Source: Salinarimonas rosea DSM 21201 (GTDB lineage: Bacteria; Pseudomonadota; Alphaproteobacteria; Rhizobiales; Beijerinckiaceae). From it: 50,161 bases of DNA. The notes below the pieces were generated by a model. That model had not been told where the DNA came from. It saw only the letters and a program-made list of their open reading frames with translations, and ran no database searches. This document shows, piece by piece, positions 8,724 to 16,932 of the stretch. The position numbers and the translations under genes are program-made. The DNA is taken from the NCBI RefSeq assembly GCF_000429045.1, contig NZ_AUBC01000030.1, positions 1 to 50,161 on the forward strand, in the 5' to 3' direction. The first letter of the stretch is position 1; each line of letters begins with the position of its first letter.

Positions 8724-9791
8724 ATGATCGAGCCTGCGCCGCCCCTGGAGGTCGCGCTCCTCGCCCTGCCGGAGACGACGCCCGGCACGCTCTACGGCCT
8801 CGCCGAGGTGCTCGGCGCGGCCGGCACGACCTGGAGCCAGCTCACCGGCGAGCCCGAGATCGCGACGCGCCGCATCGCTCCGCGCATCGTCTCCCGCGAC
8901 GGCGCGAGCTTCCGCTCGCGCGCCGGGCCGCCGATCGCGGTCGACCGGTCCTGCGCCGAGGCCGCCGACGCCGAGGTGGTCGTCGTCACCGCCGTCGACC
9001 TCGACGGCGATCCGCGGGGTCGCTGGCCGTCGGAGTGCGACTATCTGCGAGAGCGTCACGCGACGGGCACCACGATCGCATCGGTCTGCACCGGCTCGTT
9101 GGCCCTGGCGGAGGCCGGCCTCCTCGATGGGTTGGAGGCGACCACGCATTGGGCCGCAGCGCCGCTGTTCCGAAAGCATTATCCGCAGGTGCGCTTGCGC
9201 CCGGAGCGGGTTCTCTGCCCGGCGGGACCCGAGCATCGGATCGTGACGAGCGGGGGCGCGGCGTCCTGGGCCGATCTCGCGCTCTGGCTCGTCGCGCGCG
9301 CCTGCGGCGAGGGCGAGGCGCTGCGGCTCGATCGCGCCTTCCTGCTCGGCGACCGCTCGGACGGCCAGCTGCCGTTCGCCGCCATGATGCGCCCGCGCCG
9401 CCACGAGGACGTCGCGATCGCGGCCGCGCAGGAATGGATCGCCGACCACTACGCCGAGCCGCACCCGGTCGCGGGCATGGCGGCCCGCTCGCGCCTCTCG
9501 GAGCGGACCTTCAAGCGGCGGTTCAAGGCCGCCACGGGGTACGCCCCCGTTGCCTATGTCCAGGCGATCCGGATCGAGGAGGCCAAGCACCTGCTCGAGA
9601 CGTCCGCCCTCCCGACGGACGCCGTGGCGGCGCAGGTCGGCTACGAAGACCCCGCGTCGTTCAGGCGCCTGTTCAAGCGCGCCACGGGCGTCTCGCCGGC
9701 GCGCTATCGCCGCCGCCTGGCGATCGCGGTCGGGAGGGGCGGCAGAGGGGGGCGGCGCGAGGAGAGGGTGCTCGCGGAGGAGCGGGAGTGA
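8724..9791 (+). CDS. GlxA-type AraC-family transcription regulator
   Basis: About 355 residues: an N-terminal DJ-1/PfpI-like domain (VALLALPETTPGTLYGLAEVL; SVCTGSLALAEAGLLDG with the nucleophile-elbow Cys) and a C-terminal AraC double helix-turn-helix (LSERTFKRRFKAATGYAP; VGYEDPASFRRLFKRATG). The start at 8724 fits the family best. An in-frame ATG at 8640 would add 28 residues without homology, and neither has a strong ribosome binding site. It is divergent from the methyltransferase/oxidoreductase operon and ends 10 bases from the convergent methyltransferase at 9802. A second GlxA-type gene lies at 17907 and a fossil at 45.2 kb. Confidence 0.82.
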   Translation: MIEPAPPLEVALLALPETTPGTLYGLAEVLGAAGTTWSQLTGEPEIATRRIAPRIVSRDGASFRSRAGPPIAVDRSCAEAADAEVVVVTAVDLDGDPRGRWPSECDYLRERHATGTTIASVCTGSLALAEAGLLDGLEATTHWAAAPLFRKHYPQVRLRPERVLCPAGPEHRIVTSGGAASWADLALWLVARACGEGEALRLDRAFLLGDRSDGQLPFAAMMRPRRHEDVAIAAAQEWIADHYAEPHPVAGMAARSRLSERTFKRRFKAATGYAPVAYVQAIRIEEAKHLLETSALPTDAVAAQVGYEDPASFRRLFKRATGVSPARYRRRLAIAVGRGGRGGRREERVLAEERE

Positions 9792-9801
9792 TCTCCCGGC
9801 C

Positions 9802-10542
9802 TTACCGCGCTTGTCCGACGACGAGCCGACCTTCAGCGTTCCGACCGGGAGCCGTACGGATCGTGATGTCGACGAAGCCGGCGAGAGCGAGACGGCTGGC
9901 CACGAGTTCCGGCGTCCGCGGGCGGAACGAGATCGGACGAACCTCGACGCGTGGTGAATGCCCGGGCGCCGTAATCTCCGTGGTCATCCGGTAGCGATGG
10001 ACGCCGTCGGCCCCGATCTCGAGCGCACGAAGCCGGCAGGTCATGCGAACGCCGTCGGGGCGCAGGACGTCGCGGACGAGGTGCTCATCACCGAGGTCGG
10101 GCGCCGGACCCGGCAGGTCGACGTCGAGCGCGACGAGGGCACCGGGTCGACAGGCCCGCCGTGTGGAGGCGAGCATCGCGTCGAGCGCGCCGTCGCCGAG
10201 GAGAGAAACGGTTCCGGCGGCGCAGAAGACGAGCGCGAACGAGCGGTCGAGCGTGAACGCGGTCATGTTCCTATGGTGGAGACGGGCACTCAGCCCGTGT
10301 TCCTCGGCTCTTCGGCGACAGCGCGCAAGCATCGCCTCGGAAGCGTCGAGTCCCTCGACGTCGAGTCCCTCCGCCTGCATCGGCACGAGAAGCCGACCGG
10401 TGCCGGATCCGAGCTCCAGGACCGGTCCTGCGCACGCGCGCGCGAGGTCAAGCCAGTCTTGCAGGTCCTCCCGCGCGTCGGCCTCGACGAATGCGTCGTA
10501 AGCTTCGGCCATTACGTCGCCGTAGGGATCTTGCGTGCTCAT
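9802..10542 (-). CDS. Class I SAM methyltransferase (module copy 1)
   Basis: A 246-residue protein with motif I VLELGSGTGRLL (residues 41-52), the SAM-ribose acid in EGLDASEA (Asp66), and LVFCAAGTVSLL as motif II region. The C-terminal part with RVEVRPISFRPRTPELV is typical of small methyltransferases of unknown substrate. It is the third gene of the DUF1127 - binding protein - methyltransferase module, starting 50 bases after the binding-protein stop. The methyltransferase at the same place in the second copy belongs to a different subgroup, so the association seems to be functional rather than a simple recent duplication. Confidence 0.82.
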   Translation of the reverse strand: MSTQDPYGDVMAEAYDAFVEADAREDLQDWLDLARACAGPVLELGSGTGRLLVPMQAEGLDVEGLDASEAMLARCRRRAEEHGLSARLHHRNMTAFTLDRSFALVFCAAGTVSLLGDGALDAMLASTRRACRPGALVALDVDLPGPAPDLGDEHLVRDVLRPDGVRMTCRLRALEIGADGVHRYRMTTEITAPGHSPRVEVRPISFRPRTPELVASRLALAGFVDITIRTAPGRNAEGRLVVGQAR

Positions 10543-10592
10543 GTCGGCTCTCCATGCGGACGGCGCACGAAAGCGCGCGCCGTCCGAAGGCC

Positions 10593-11789
10593 TCAGCGGA
10601 AGTCGAGCGTGACGATCTCGCCGCCCTCGACCCCGTAGACCCGATACGAGCCGGCGGCCTCGCCGGGGCCAATCAGCTCGACGCCGCTCGCCCCTTCGTA
10701 GTCGATCGCGCCACCCTCAGCGATGATCTCCAAGCCCCGGTCGAGCTCGCCGGGAAGGATCGGCTCCCCGGGCGCGTTGGCGATTTCCATCAGGTTGGCG
10801 GCGAGCGTCCCGCCGCCGGCCTCGCCGCCGCCGGCGGCGATGGCGAGGGTGATCAGTGCCGCCGCGTCGTAGCTCTCCCCGGCAAAGAGGCTGGCCCCGT
10901 CGAAGCCCGCTTCTTCCGCCATCGCCTGGAACGTCTCGGCCCCTGCGCCGCTCGTGCCGGGAACCGTGCCGATCACGGCGCCGTCGAGATCCTCGCCAAT
11001 GGCTTCCACCAGACTCTCGCCGTACATGCCGTCGGCGAAGACAAAGCGCTCGAAGGCGCCCGTGTCCAGGGCCGCCTGAACGACGCCGCGCCCGCCCTGG
11101 TCCAGGTAGCCGAACACGGCGAGGTGCTCCGCGCCGGACGCGGCGAGCGCGCCGATCTCCGCGGAGTAGTCCGCCGCGCCGTCCACGTGCCCGGCGCTGA
11201 TCAGGACTGTCCCACCGAGCCGCTCGAACGCGGCGGCGAAGCTGTCGGCCAGTCCCTTGCCGTAGTCGTTGGTGACGTAGGTGATGGCGATCTCCTCGAC
11301 GCCCTCCTCGCGCGCGACCGCTGCGAGGATCTCGCCCTGCCGCGCATCCGAGGGCGCCGTCCGGAAGAACAGGCCGCGATCCTCGCGCGTACTCAGAGCC
11401 GGCGCCGTCGAGGCCGGCGAAACCGTGAGAACGCCGCGCGGCACCGTGATCCCGGAGACCACCGCCACGCTCGCGCCGGAGCAGTCGGCCCCGAGAATGG
11501 CCGCGACTTCCTCCACCGACACCAGCCGCTCCGCCGCGGCGGTCGCTGCGGCGGCATCGGCGCAGGTCGAGTCGGCGCGCGCCGCCTCGATCGCCCGCCC
11601 GTCGAGGAAGCGACCCGAGCGGGTCGCCTCCTCGAACGCGAGATCGGCGGAGCGCGCCATGGCGGGCGCGAGGGTCTCGATCGGCCCCGTGAAGCCGAGG
11701 AGCACGCCGACGCGCACCGGCTCGAACGCCGATGCGGGTGCGCCGAGCGCCGCGAGGGCGACGCCGGCGAGAATGCAGGTCCTGATCAT
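10593..11789 (-). CDS. Periplasmic branched-chain-amino-acid-type substrate-binding protein, orphan
   Basis: A 398-residue LivK/Peripla_BP_6-type protein with a signal peptide (residues 1-21, ending APASA-F). Family marks are VRVGVLLGFTGPIETLAPAM at the start of the mature protein, IAITYVTNDYGKGLADSFAAAF, and the C-terminal IDYEGASGVELIGPGEAAG. AAGGAGA precedes the ATG at 11789. No permease or ATPase gene is near, so it either serves a distant transporter or acts as a sensor or scavenger. Its ATG overlaps the stop of the DUF1127 gene as ATGA, which indicates translational coupling. A decayed paralogue lies at 16933-17254. Confidence 0.87.
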   Translation of the reverse strand: MIRTCILAGVALAALGAPASAFEPVRVGVLLGFTGPIETLAPAMARSADLAFEEATRSGRFLDGRAIEAARADSTCADAAAATAAAERLVSVEEVAAILGADCSGASVAVVSGITVPRGVLTVSPASTAPALSTREDRGLFFRTAPSDARQGEILAAVAREEGVEEIAITYVTNDYGKGLADSFAAAFERLGGTVLISAGHVDGAADYSAEIGALAASGAEHLAVFGYLDQGGRGVVQAALDTGAFERFVFADGMYGESLVEAIGEDLDGAVIGTVPGTSGAGAETFQAMAEEAGFDGASLFAGESYDAAALITLAIAAGGGEAGGGTLAANLMEIANAPGEPILPGELDRGLEIIAEGGAIDYEGASGVELIGPGEAAGSYRVYGVEGGEIVTLDFR

Positions 11790-12142
11790 CTCCGTTCTCC
11801 TTTCCGAGAATGCAAATCGCCATCGCGGACGGCGGCGTCGATTCGGCCACGCGAGATCCCCATGTCCGCGAGGAGGCGGTCGTCGAGGGCGTGCAGCCGC
11901 TGTGCGTCGCGATGCGCGCGCAGCCAGGCCATGAGGCGGGCGCGCCCGGCGCGCAGGGCGACGAGCCAAGCCGGGCGCCAGACGGGCTCGCCGAAAGGTT
12001 CGAGCGCCGCGTCGGCGGGATCGGTCGCCGGCGTGTGCGGGGCCCATGCGGGCGCGGATCCGGTCGCCACGTCCGGCGGGACGGGGCGTGGAAGCGGGCG
12101 CGCGTGTTCCTCGACGCGCCGGCGTGGCACGAAGAAGGACAT
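11786..12142 (-). CDS. DUF1127-domain protein (module copy 1)
   Basis: A 118-residue protein whose C-terminal part (about residues 78-108) is the DUF1127 motif: RLHALDDRLLADMGISRG. The N-terminal 50 residues are Pro-rich, followed by AALEPFGEPVWRP, a stretch almost shared with copy 2. The start at 12142 has GGAAAGGAAG upstream. Small DUF1127 proteins of alphaproteobacteria have been linked to RNA metabolism and to carbon or phosphate responses; this one is longer than the classic 45-50 residue form. It leads the module and its TGA overlaps the next ATG by four bases. Confidence 0.85.
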   Translation of the reverse strand: MSFFVPRRRVEEHARPLPRPVPPDVATGSAPAWAPHTPATDPADAALEPFGEPVWRPAWLVALRAGRARLMAWLRAHRDAQRLHALDDRLLADMGISRGRIDAAVRDGDLHSRKGERR

Positions 12143-12668
12143 GTCGTCTTCCTTTCCTGGTGCGCGGGCAGCCCGTCCGCCTCGGCTCACAAAAGCCGGG
12201 CGTCTGCGGGTCGCGTCGCAATGGCGCAAGGTCGATGAGCGCGACGCGCAGCGGTCATCGCAGAGCTGCGCGCCGCGTCGCGCTTCATATGCACGTTTTC
12301 GGCCAGCGCGCGAATGCCATAGATCCCACGAAAACGGACCAATCTTCGTCTAGCGCGGTCGGTTTCTGCCCAATATGCTTGGTAGAACGATATAGAAAGA
12401 GGCTTATTCGCTTAGGTTACTTGCCGTCTTGTCCGAATCGGTGGGGTGATTGTCCTTGCGAATCGTGTCGAGACATCGGTGATCGCTAAACCCAGCGGTG
12501 GTCCGGTCAGCGCCGCGCGCGCCGACGGATACGAAGCGTGGCGGATCCGCCTGTAAGAGCAGCCAGTCGGTCAGAATAACTCGAGGTTTGGGGGTTGCTC
12601 AGGCCGGCTTCTCAAACGCCAGCAACGGTCGGATCGGCGTTGATCCCGGCCCCGGTCCCACCCCGTGC
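12143..12668. promoter_or_regulatory. Long intergenic region upstream of the DUF1127 module
   Basis: A stretch of 526 bases without a convincing gene; it must contain the promoter of the minus-strand DUF1127 module. Positions about 12280-12490 are clearly less GC-rich than the surroundings. A plus-strand frame of 66 residues (ATG 12289) has six Cys in its last 40 residues but rare codons (ATA, AGA, TTA) and no ribosome binding site, so I do not call it a gene. Nothing else recognisable was seen. Confidence 0.4.
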
Positions 12669-12758
12669 TCACCAGCCGGCGAGCCCCAGGAACACGAGCG
12701 CCATCGCGATCTTCAGCTGTTTTGCGGTGCGCCTGGCGGGTTCGTTTCGCCCGTTCAT
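12669..12758 (-). CDS. Possible 29-residue single-pass membrane peptide
   Basis: A candidate small gene, MNGRNEPARRTAKQLKIAMA followed by LVFLGLAGW. It has a basic N-terminus and a hydrophobic segment long enough to sit in or on a membrane. Its ATG overlaps the stop of the preceding 59-residue frame (TGATG), and AGAGGG lies about 9 bases upstream. The overlap and the orderly spacing after the nitronate monooxygenase suggest a real operon member, but the peptide is too short for family recognition. Confidence 0.4.
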   Translation of the reverse strand: MNGRNEPARRTAKQLKIAMALVFLGLAGW

Positions 12759-12937
12759 CACGCCGCCCTCTTTAGCGCCGAAGCCGCAACGGCAGCGGGG
12801 CTCGGGTCCGCCGGCGGCTCGCGGAAGGCGAGCAGCCGGCGCACGTGGGCGCGCGAGACGGCTGCGGGCGGGCCCTTGATAACGTCCTCCCAGCGGGTGG
12901 ACGGGCAGACGTAGTCGATTCCGATACAGGTTCTCAT
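12758..12937 (-). CDS. Possible 59-residue protein of unknown function
   Basis: A small frame, MRTCIGIDYVCPSTRWEDVI at the start, with GGAG ten bases before the ATG. It begins 30 bases after the nitronate monooxygenase stop and overlaps the following 29-residue frame by one base. GC at third codon positions is high, as in neighbouring genes. I do not recognise a family. It may be a small cytoplasmic protein with a positively charged central helix (AHVRRLLAFRE). Confidence 0.45.
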   Translation of the reverse strand: MRTCIGIDYVCPSTRWEDVIKGPPAAVSRAHVRRLLAFREPPADPSPAAVAASALKRAA

Positions 12938-12967
12938 GGCTTTCGCTCCGGTCGGAGAAGGCGCCGG

Positions 12968-14029
12968 TCAGGCAGCGCGGGAGGTGGCGGAGTGGGAGGA
13001 GGCGGGCAGAAGCGCGAGGGCGTCCCGGGTCATGCGGGCGACGAGCGCCGCGGCGGGCTCGATCGTCTCGATCACCGCCGAGGCCTCGCCGACGGTGAGG
13101 CAGGCCCAGTCGAGATCGGCCTCCATGTCGCGGATCGGCAGGATCGCGCTGTAGCGGGGCACCGGCAGCCGCTCGCCGCCGAGAACGACCGTCCCGATGA
13201 CCTCGCCCTGCGCCTCCTCCAGCGCTTCGGCGGCGCGCCCGCGCGCCGCTCGGACCGCGGCGTTCGCCAGGGCGCGAACCGGCTCGCCGGGCCATTCCGG
13301 CCCGAACACGGTGGAGATCTCGGTGTCGCCGGGCCCGCTCTCGACGACGCGGCTCTTGAAGCCCTCCGCCGCGTTCGCCTCGTGCGTGGCGAGGAAGCGG
13401 GTGCCGCACCACACGGCCTCTGCGCCGGCGACGAGCGCCGCGGCCATGGTGCAGCCGTCGACGATTCCGCCGGCGGCGACGAGCGGCAGCGTCGAGCAGG
13501 CCTGCCGGATCGCCGGCAGAAGCGTTGCGAGCGTCATCTCCGCGCGGTTGTGCCCGCCGGCCTCGGAGCCCTGGAGGACGAGCGCCTCGACCCCGAGGGC
13601 GACGGCGTCACGGGCCTCGGCGACCGTGCCGACCTGCATCCATACACAGACGCCTGCGGCCTTCAGCCGTTCGATGGTCGAGGCCGGCGGCGCCGACCAG
13701 AAGAAGATGACGAGCGCCGGGCGCTCCTCGAGCAGCACGTCGACGTGGGCGGGCTCGACGAATTGGCCGATCAGGTCGACGCCGAAGGGCCGTGGGGTCA
13801 GCGCGCGGGTCGCGCGGATCATGCCGCGCAGGCCCTCCGGCGGGACCATGGTCGCTCCGATCGTGCCGATCCCCCCCGCGTTGGAGACGGCGGCGGCGAG
13901 CTCGGGGCCGGCGATCAGCACCATGCCGGCGTTTAGGATGGGGGTCGATGCGCCGAAGCGCTCGGTGATGCGCGTGCGGATGCGCGCGCCCTCCGCGACC
14001 CCGGCGGGGGCGGTCGTGGCGGTCTGCAT
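12968..14029 (-). CDS. Nitronate monooxygenase (2-nitropropane dioxygenase family)
   Basis: A 353-residue FMN-dependent TIM-barrel enzyme. Recognisable elements are the opening PILNAGMVLIAGPELAAAVS, GGIGTIGA, the substrate/FMN segment LQGSEAGGHNR carrying the conserved His, and PLVAAGGIVDG. These enzymes oxidise alkyl nitronates such as propionate-3-nitronate to carbonyl products with release of nitrite or related species. The gene is first in a probable operon with two very small frames (12937-12669). Its ribosome binding site GGAG lies in the stem of a 7-bp inverted repeat at 14041-14061. Confidence 0.85.
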   Translation of the reverse strand: MQTATTAPAGVAEGARIRTRITERFGASTPILNAGMVLIAGPELAAAVSNAGGIGTIGATMVPPEGLRGMIRATRALTPRPFGVDLIGQFVEPAHVDVLLEERPALVIFFWSAPPASTIERLKAAGVCVWMQVGTVAEARDAVALGVEALVLQGSEAGGHNRAEMTLATLLPAIRQACSTLPLVAAGGIVDGCTMAAALVAGAEAVWCGTRFLATHEANAAEGFKSRVVESGPGDTEISTVFGPEWPGEPVRALANAAVRAARGRAAEALEEAQGEVIGTVVLGGERLPVPRYSAILPIRDMEADLDWACLTVGEASAVIETIEPAAALVARMTRDALALLPASSHSATSRAA

Positions 14030-14040
14030 GGCAGGGTCGT

Positions 14041-14061
14041 CTCCGTTTCTCGTGAACGGAG
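14041..14061. promoter_or_regulatory. Inverted repeat over the ribosome binding site of the nitronate monooxygenase
   Basis: CTCCGTT and AACGGAG form a perfect 7-bp stem with a 7-base loop. In the minus-strand mRNA the second arm contains the GGAG about 12 bases before the ATG at 14029, so folding could reduce translation. It may also be an operator for a regulator. Confidence 0.35.
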
Positions 14062-14120
14062 GGACCTCTATGCCGCGACCGCCCGCGGATCACCCCGGAG
14101 GTGGGCGAAAATCGAGCATC

Positions 14121-14348
14121 ATGAATCCGTCGACGGATATGCGAAACCTACTTCGAGATCGCGCGCAGGTCGACCCGGCTCGAGGAGAGCTCACGGCCGA
14201 TGCCGCCTTCGGCGCGCGGGGATATTCCGACGCGGCGCACATCGCAGCGCATCTCGCGGCCGTGCTCCTCCGCGAGATGCGCGAGCGCAAACGACCTCGA
14301 AGGCGCGTGGAGCCGCGTCGAGCGCTCTGCCGTCGGGCTTTGCGGTGA
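14121..14348 (+). CDS. Uncertain 75-residue frame before the sensor kinase
   Basis: Starts MNPSTDMRNLLRDRAQVDPA and continues with FGARGYSDAAHIAAHLAAVLL and a very basic tail. Third-position GC is high, which favours coding, but GGAGGT is about 20 bases upstream, too far for a normal start. The stretch GYSDAAHIAAHL faintly recalls the second helix-turn-helix of AraC regulators, so this could be a regulator fragment. Otherwise the 14030-14427 interval holds only the leader of the kinase gene. Confidence 0.3.
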   Translation: MNPSTDMRNLLRDRAQVDPARGELTADAAFGARGYSDAAHIAAHLAAVLLREMRERKRPRRRVEPRRALCRRALR

Positions 14349-14427
14349 CGTGTGCCGCCCGTTGCGTTACCGTTCCGATGGCGCAGCCTCGGCGCCGTTC
14401 CGCGTTCGAAGCTCCGGGAGGTACTTT

Positions 14428-16170
14428 GTGAGGACCGGAAAAGGAGTGCCCGCGAACCTGCTTCAGGAGGTGCTGGACGCCCTCGAGGACTGCGCCTACG
14501 CGCTCGATCGCGAGTGGCGGCTGGTCGCCTTCAACGCCGCTGCCGAGGCGCACTATGCACTTGCGCGCGAGGAGGCCCTCGGCCGGGTCGTCTGGGAGGC
14601 GCTGCCGGCGGTGGCGGGAGGGCCGTTCGAGTCTTGCGCACGCCGTGTCATGCGAGGACGGGAGGCGGAGGAGTTCGTCGCGCCCTCCACCGTACGAGCG
14701 GGCGTCGACGTCCGCATCCGCGTCGTTCCCTCGCCGTCCGGCGTCGTCGTTACGGTACGGAACGTCACGGCGGAGCGCGCCGTCGAGCAGGCCCTGTCGG
14801 ATGCGCAGCGACGGCTCGCACTCGCGGCCGAAGCCTCGCGGATCGGCGTCTGGGAGTGGGACGTGCAGACTGGCGCCATCCACTTCGACGTCCGCATGCG
14901 CGAGATGTTCGGGTTCATGCCCGCACGATCCCTGACCGTCGAGGATTGGCGCAATGCCGCGCATCCCGAGGATTTGCCGCTTATGCAGGCGATCGCCGCG
15001 CACGCGCTCGATCCGGCCGTTCGGGCCCGCGAGGCCTACGAGTACCGGATCGTTCGGCCCGGCGACGGCGAGTTGCGCTGGATCCTCGCCCATGGCGAGG
15101 CGATCTTCTCGCAGGGTGAGGCGCCCCGCGCGCTGCGCTACGTGGGCGCCGCGCAGGACGTGACCGCGCAGAAGCTCGAGCTGGCGAGGGCGCAGGACGA
15201 TGAGCGCAGGCTCCGGCTGGCGCTCGAGGCCGGCCGGATGGCCTGCTGGGCCGTCGACCTTCGGGCCGAGGCCATCACCGGATCGCGCGAGCTCAATCGG
15301 CTTCTTGGCTTTCCCGAGGACAGCGCTCCGACACTGGACGAGATCCGGGCCGGCTACTTTCCCGGCGAGCAGGAACGTGTCCGAGGCGTCCTCCAGCGCG
15401 CCCTCGCGAGCGGGGAGAACAGCTTCGCCGTCGAGTACCGCTACGTCCGCCCCGACGGCGATCTGCGCTGGCTCCTGCTCCGCTCCGAGATCATTCCCGA
15501 CGAGGCCGGCGCCCCTGCCGAGGTGGTGGGCGTCCTCGCCGACGTCACCGAGCAGCGGCAGGCGCAGGAGCGCACACGCATGCTCGCCATGGAACTCGCC
15601 CATCGCGTCAAGAACACGCTCGCGGTGATCGGTGCGCTGGCGCACCAGAGCCTGAGCGCGCCCGAGCTCAAGGAGGCGCGCGAGCAGTTCATGGGGCGCG
15701 TCCGCGCGATTGCCCGGGCGCACGACCTCCTGATCGACGCGCCTTCCGAGCCGGTCGGGCTGGCGCGCCTGCTGGAGACGATCCTGGCTCCCTACGGGGA
15801 CGAAGCGACCGGGCGGATCGCCCTGGGAGGGCCCGACGTGCGCGTTCAGCCGAGCACGTCGCTCGTTCTCGTGCTCCTGTTCCACGAGCTGGCGACGAAC
15901 GCGGCAAAATACGGCGCACTCTCGCAAGAGAAGGGGCGCGTCGAGCTGACCTGGAGCGTGACCCCGCCGGGAAGCGTAAGCACCATCGGTTTCGAATGGC
16001 GGGAGCGCGGCGGGCCGCCGGTCGAGGGTGCGAGGACGCCTGGTTTCGGCACCCGGCTCATCGAGCGGCAGCTCGCGATGGCGGGTGGGAGCGCCGAGCT
16101 CATGCACGAGCCGACCGGCCTTGTCTGCCGTGGAAGCATCCCGCTTCCGGGCGCCCCGCGGCGGCGATAG
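14428..16170 (+). CDS. PAS-domain HWE-family sensor histidine kinase
   Basis: About 580 residues, starting at GTG 14428 because GGGAGG lies 6-7 bases upstream; longer frames from 14200 lack homology. Three PAS/PAC units follow one another: about residues 10-115, 125-250 and 260-380. They carry repeated FRWILAHGEA- and RWLLLRSE-type PAC strands. The HWE/HisKA_2 dimerisation helix has the phospho-accepting His392 in ELAHRVKNTLAVIGALAHQS. The ATP domain has HELATNAAKYGALS (Asn491), WRERGGPPV and GFGTRLIERQLAMAGG. No transmembrane segment is visible, so it senses a cytoplasmic signal such as redox or light through PAS ligands. No response regulator adjoins; the receiver pair at 5.5-6.3 kb is a candidate partner. 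Confidence 0.9.
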   Translation: MRTGKGVPANLLQEVLDALEDCAYALDREWRLVAFNAAAEAHYALAREEALGRVVWEALPAVAGGPFESCARRVMRGREAEEFVAPSTVRAGVDVRIRVVPSPSGVVVTVRNVTAERAVEQALSDAQRRLALAAEASRIGVWEWDVQTGAIHFDVRMREMFGFMPARSLTVEDWRNAAHPEDLPLMQAIAAHALDPAVRAREAYEYRIVRPGDGELRWILAHGEAIFSQGEAPRALRYVGAAQDVTAQKLELARAQDDERRLRLALEAGRMACWAVDLRAEAITGSRELNRLLGFPEDSAPTLDEIRAGYFPGEQERVRGVLQRALASGENSFAVEYRYVRPDGDLRWLLLRSEIIPDEAGAPAEVVGVLADVTEQRQAQERTRMLAMELAHRVKNTLAVIGALAHQSLSAPELKEAREQFMGRVRAIARAHDLLIDAPSEPVGLARLLETILAPYGDEATGRIALGGPDVRVQPSTSLVLVLLFHELATNAAKYGALSQEKGRVELTWSVTPPGSVSTIGFEWRERGGPPVEGARTPGFGTRLIERQLAMAGGSAELMHEPTGLVCRGSIPLPGAPRRR

Positions 16171-16235
16171 CGCGCTGGCCGGCCCTCCGAGCGGGGCTCT
16201 GCAGAGCAATGCTCCGCAGGAGGACCGCCTTCGGC

Positions 16236-16909
16236 TCACCGCATGCCGGCGTCAGTGTCTCCCGCCGACGTGGCGAGACCGATCTCCGCGATGCCGCCCA
16301 GGTGGCGGCCGAGCGCGGCGAGGGCGCCCGTGAAGACTCCGGTCTCGCAGCGGCGCAGCGTGAAGCCCGCATTCACGACCGCCGCGAGCGGGTCGCGGAC
16401 GAGGCTGCATCCGCCGACGAAGCGCCGCCAAAAGGGGTCGAGCCCGCGCTGCAGACGCGCCGCAACGGGACCGTCACTCGCCGCGTGCTCCGCGAACACC
16501 AGCTGACCGCCGGGTGCGAGAACCCGTGCAGCCTCTCTCAAGGCGGCGACGGGGTCCGCCACGCTGCAGAGGACGTAGGCGACCACCACGGTGTCGGCGC
16601 AGCCGTCCCCGACGGGCAGGGCTTCGGCGCAGCCGTCCTCGACGGTCACGGCGAGTTCACCGCGTCGGGCCCGCCGGGCGGCCAGCGCCCGCATCACGGG
16701 GTCCGGCTCGATCGCGCGGATCGTGCGCACACGAGCGGGGTCATAGAACGGCAGGCTCGCGAGCGAGCCTGCTCCGATCTCGACGACCGCCCGGTTGCGA
16801 GCGGCAGCACGCGCCGGCGCATGGAATCGAACGCGCGAGCGCCACATCCGAGATGGACGAGGCGCGGCGCGAGAACGCTGGCGTAGACCGAGCGGCATTG
16901 AAGGCACAT
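16236..16909 (-). pseudogene. Class I SAM methyltransferase with a frameshift (module copy 2)
   Basis: The N-terminal part (MCLQCRSVYASVLAPRLVHL to RVLPLATGR) is in one frame from 16909. The remainder (AVVEIGAGSLASLPFYDP, VVVAYVLCSVADPVAAL, RVLAPGGQLVFAEHA) is in another. Adding one G to the GGGCGG run at 16787-16792 restores GR-VVEIGAG, the family motif I. The protein would then be about 225 residues with GGGGAAGAG before its ATG. It follows the binding-protein remnant by 23 bases, as the methyltransferase does in copy 1, but belongs to a different subgroup. It is either a true frameshift or a sequencing error in a G/C run. Confidence 0.75.
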
Positions 16910-16932
16910 CGTCTCTTCCCCGCCTGCGAGCT

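Noticed and set aside
14191-16239. Open frame of 682 codons on the minus strand
   Set aside because: Antisense to the PAS/HWE kinase; no domain pattern.
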